Origin: Rubellimicrobium arenae
GTDB taxonomy: Bacteria > Pseudomonadota > Alphaproteobacteria > Rhodobacterales > Rhodobacteraceae
Direction of reading: 5' to 3'
NCBI RefSeq assembly: GCF_017916295.1
Contig: NZ_JAFMSS010000010.1
Location: 1-64,000 of the forward strand
Length of the DNA stretch: 64,000 nucleotides
The notes below the pieces were generated by a model. It had not been told where the DNA came from, did not search any database, and saw only the letters and a program-made list of their open reading frames with translations. Every line of letters begins with the position of its first letter. The stretch's first letter is position 1. Of this stretch, positions 62,106 to 64,000 are shown piece after piece. Made by a program: the position numbers and the translations under genes.

Positions 62106-62166
62106 TACGACCACAACGGTCCGGTGGTGAACAAAGAACGGGCCGGGACAACATCGGAGGTTTGAA

Positions 62167-63054
62167 ATGCAAAAAGCAACGACGGGCTGGCGTCATCTGG
62201 CCTTCTGCGGGCTGGCCGCCGTGGCCCTGGCCACGACGGCGGACATCCGCGCCGCGAACGCCGAAGGGGCGATGGACCTTCTGCCCGCGAAGTACCGCGA
62301 CGCCGGCGTCATCAAGCTGGTCACCGACGCGAAGTATCCGCCCTTCCAGTACATCGACGAATCCGGCGAGATGGTCGGCTTCGAGGTGGACCTCTGGAAC
62401 GCCATCGCGGAGCGCCTGGGCGTGAAGATGGAGGTGACGTCGGTCGCCTTCGACTCGCTCATTCCCGGCGTGCAGTCGAACCGCTGGGACATCGCCATGG
62501 AAGGCATCACCGACAACGCCGAGCGGCAGCAGGTGGTGAGCTTCGTCGATTACGGCTACACCACCTCCTCGGCCTATGTCCTCGAGGACAAGGGCGCCGA
62601 GATCACCGACCATCTCGGCCTTTGCGGCCTCAACGGCGCGGCGCAGAGCGGCACCGAATGGGTCGGCATGATCACCGGCGAGATGGCGGCCGCCTGCGAG
62701 GAAGCCGGCCTGCCGGCGCCGACCGCGTCGGAGTTCGGCACCTCGGACGCCACGCTCCTGTCGCTGTATTCGGCCCGCACCGACTTCGTCCTGACCTCGG
62801 CGGCTTCGGCCCAGGAGATCATGAAGGCGGCGCCGCGTCCCATCAAGGTCGTGCCCATGAGCATCCTGCCCCGCCAGCCGAGCGGCATCGCCTTCCGCAA
62901 GGACGAGACCGACCTGGGCGAGGCGCTCCTGGCCGCGCTCAAGGAGGTGATGGCCGACGGCACCTACGACGCGATCTACGAGAAGTGGGCCGTGACGCCG
63001 ATGCGCATGGACCATGAGCCCGGCATCAACCTGTCCACCCTGCCGAGCAACTGA
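62167..63054 (+). CDS. amino-acid-type ABC importer, binding protein
   Basis: The 295-residue protein is a family 3 (HisJ/GlnH-like) periplasmic binding protein. It has a leader of about 32 residues ending ANA, then VIKLVTDAKYPPFQYIDESGEMVGFEVDLWNAIAERLG and WDIAMEGITDNAERQQVVSFVDY, the classic family start. The ligand may be an amino acid or an aromatic/heterocyclic acid that the neighbouring decarboxylase uses. Start ATG 62167 follows CGGAGG. Confidence 0.9.
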   Translation: MQKATTGWRHLAFCGLAAVALATTADIRAANAEGAMDLLPAKYRDAGVIKLVTDAKYPPFQYIDESGEMVGFEVDLWNAIAERLGVKMEVTSVAFDSLIPGVQSNRWDIAMEGITDNAERQQVVSFVDYGYTTSSAYVLEDKGAEITDHLGLCGLNGAAQSGTEWVGMITGEMAAACEEAGLPAPTASEFGTSDATLLSLYSARTDFVLTSAASAQEIMKAAPRPIKVVPMSILPRQPSGIAFRKDETDLGEALLAALKEVMADGTYDAIYEKWAVTPMRMDHEPGINLSTLPSN

Positions 63055-63062
63055 CCCGGCGC

Positions 63063-63093
63063 GGGGCCGGCCGCCACCCAGGCGGGCGGCCCC
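63063..63093 (+). promoter_or_regulatory. intercistronic hairpin after the binding-protein gene
   Basis: GGGGCCGGCCGCC (63063-63075) pairs with GGCGGGCGGCCCC (63081-63093) with one mismatch and a 5-base loop, just after the binding-protein stop. No T-run follows. Confidence 0.5.
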
Positions 63094-63120
63094 GTCGCGC
63101 CCGCCTACGCTGGAGATATC

Positions 63121-64000
63121 ATGACCGTGCTGGAAGCGCATTCCAACTCAGTGGCGGACCACAGGCCCTCCGAGGAGCCGCGTCTCACCTATGTTCCGGC
63201 CAAGGCCTGGGGAACGCGCATCGCCGCGGTGGCGCTCCTCCTGGTGGTGGTGTCCTTCCTGTGGTCGATCGCCAGCAACCCCAACTTCGGCTGGACGGTG
63301 GTGGGCGAGTACCTGTTCGACCCGCGCATCCTGTCGGGACTTTATCTCACGCTGTGGCTGACCCTGGTGACGATGGTCATCGGGATCGTGCTCGGCACCG
63401 TCTTCGCGGTCATGAGCATGTCGGGCAACGTCGTGATCGCGACGATCGCCAACGCCTACATCTGGTTCTTCCGCGGCACGCCCGTGCTCGTGCAGCTGAT
63501 CTTCTGGTACAACTTGGGCGCCCTCTTCCCCGAGCTTTCGATCGGCATCCCGTTCACGTCGCTCTGGATCTCCGTGCCGACGAACACCGCGATCTCCCCG
63601 GTCATGGCCGCAGTCCTCGGACTGGGCCTCAACGAAGGCGCCTACATGTCCGAGATCATCCGCAGCGGGCTGCTGGCGGTCGATCCCGGGCAAAGGCAGG
63701 CGGCCAAGTCGCTCGGCATGACCAGCGGCCGGGCGCTGTGGCGCATCGTGCTGCCCCAGGCCATGCCGATCATCGTCCCGCCGACCGGAAACCAGGCGAT
63801 CGGGATGCTCAAGACCTCGTCCCTCGTGAGCGTCATCGCCCTGTCGGACCTGCTGTATTCCGTGCAGACGATCTATTCGCGCAATTACCAGACGATCCCG
63901 CTGCTGATCGTGGCCTGCCTGTGGTATCTCCTGGCGACCACCGTGTTCAGCCTCATCCAGGCGCGCGTCGAACGCCATTTCGGCCGGTCGAGCCTGCAAG
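63121..64000 (+). CDS. amino-acid-type ABC importer, permease (runs off window)
   Basis: The frame is open from ATG 63121 to the window end (293 residues so far). It has a polar N-terminus, then helices starting IAAVALLLVVVSFLWSI, the HisM/GlnP-type segment WFFRGTPVLVQLIFWY near residue 118, and the coupling loop EIIRSGLLAVDPGQRQAAKSLGM near 180. An ATPase gene probably follows outside the window. Confidence 0.92.
   Translation, partial: MTVLEAHSNSVADHRPSEEPRLTYVPAKAWGTRIAAVALLLVVVSFLWSIASNPNFGWTVVGEYLFDPRILSGLYLTLWLTLVTMVIGIVLGTVFAVMSMSGNVVIATIANAYIWFFRGTPVLVQLIFWYNLGALFPELSIGIPFTSLWISVPTNTAISPVMAAVLGLGLNEGAYMSEIIRSGLLAVDPGQRQAAKSLGMTSGRALWRIVLPQAMPIIVPPTGNQAIGMLKTSSLVSVIALSDLLYSVQTIYSRNYQTIPLLIVACLWYLLATTVFSLIQARVERHFGRSSLQ

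Overview
The window looks like a chromosomal segment of a high-GC alphaproteobacterium, most likely of the Rhodobacterales (inference). Reasons: very GC-rich third codon positions, dense operons joined by 4-base ATGA/GTGA overlaps, many ABC importers, a TAXI-type binding protein, a DUF1127 protein, AIM24 and TIGR02444 family proteins, and the HutF/HutG form of histidine degradation. I saw no rRNA, tRNA, CRISPR, insertion sequence or phage gene.

Layout. 1-6.7 kb: an lrgAB-type membrane pair, a luciferase-like flavin monooxygenase, a DoxX protein and a four-gene iron-siderophore ABC importer. 6.8-12.2 kb: a ytfQRT-yjfF sugar importer ending in a FadR-type GntR regulator. 12.2-27.8 kb: a large divergent locus. 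Its minus arm has nine genes: a polyamine-type ABC importer, a metallo-beta-lactamase-fold hydrolase, a relative of the dimethylformamidase large subunit, and a sulfonate/nitrate-type ABC importer. Its plus arm has seven genes: a TetR regulator that appears to start at CTG, an agmatinase-family ureohydrolase, a second polyamine-type importer and a nitrilase-family amidase. 27.9-32.8 kb: an RND efflux pump and adaptor divergent from a MarR/GbsR-like regulator, with two matching operators. 33-37.8 kb: DUF1127, an frcBCA-like sugar importer and a divergent LacI regulator.

37.9-48.8 kb: AIM24, a DUF4239-like membrane protein, an orphan TAXI binding protein, a secreted-type protein with seven internal repeats (likely a beta-propeller) plus RTX calcium-binding repeats, PaiB, an argO/argP divergent pair, an HWE sensor kinase with a lone receiver, and the ohrR/ohr pair with duplicated operators. 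48.9-56.8 kb: a full histidine-utilization cluster (hutI-H-G-U-D on minus, hutF on plus, hutC convergent). 57.1 kb to the end: a TIGR02444 protein, UbiX, a UbiD-family decarboxylase and a GntR/UTRA regulator on minus, divergent from an aldehyde dehydrogenase and an amino-acid-type ABC importer that runs off the window. Matching AGTGATATCACT-type operators tie this last set together.

The most likely undescribed systems are the 12.2-27.8 kb divergent locus for uptake and hydrolysis of an amide or guanidino compound, and the 57.6-64 kb UbiD/UbiX/aldehyde dehydrogenase/ABC locus. Substrates of both are unknown from sequence alone.
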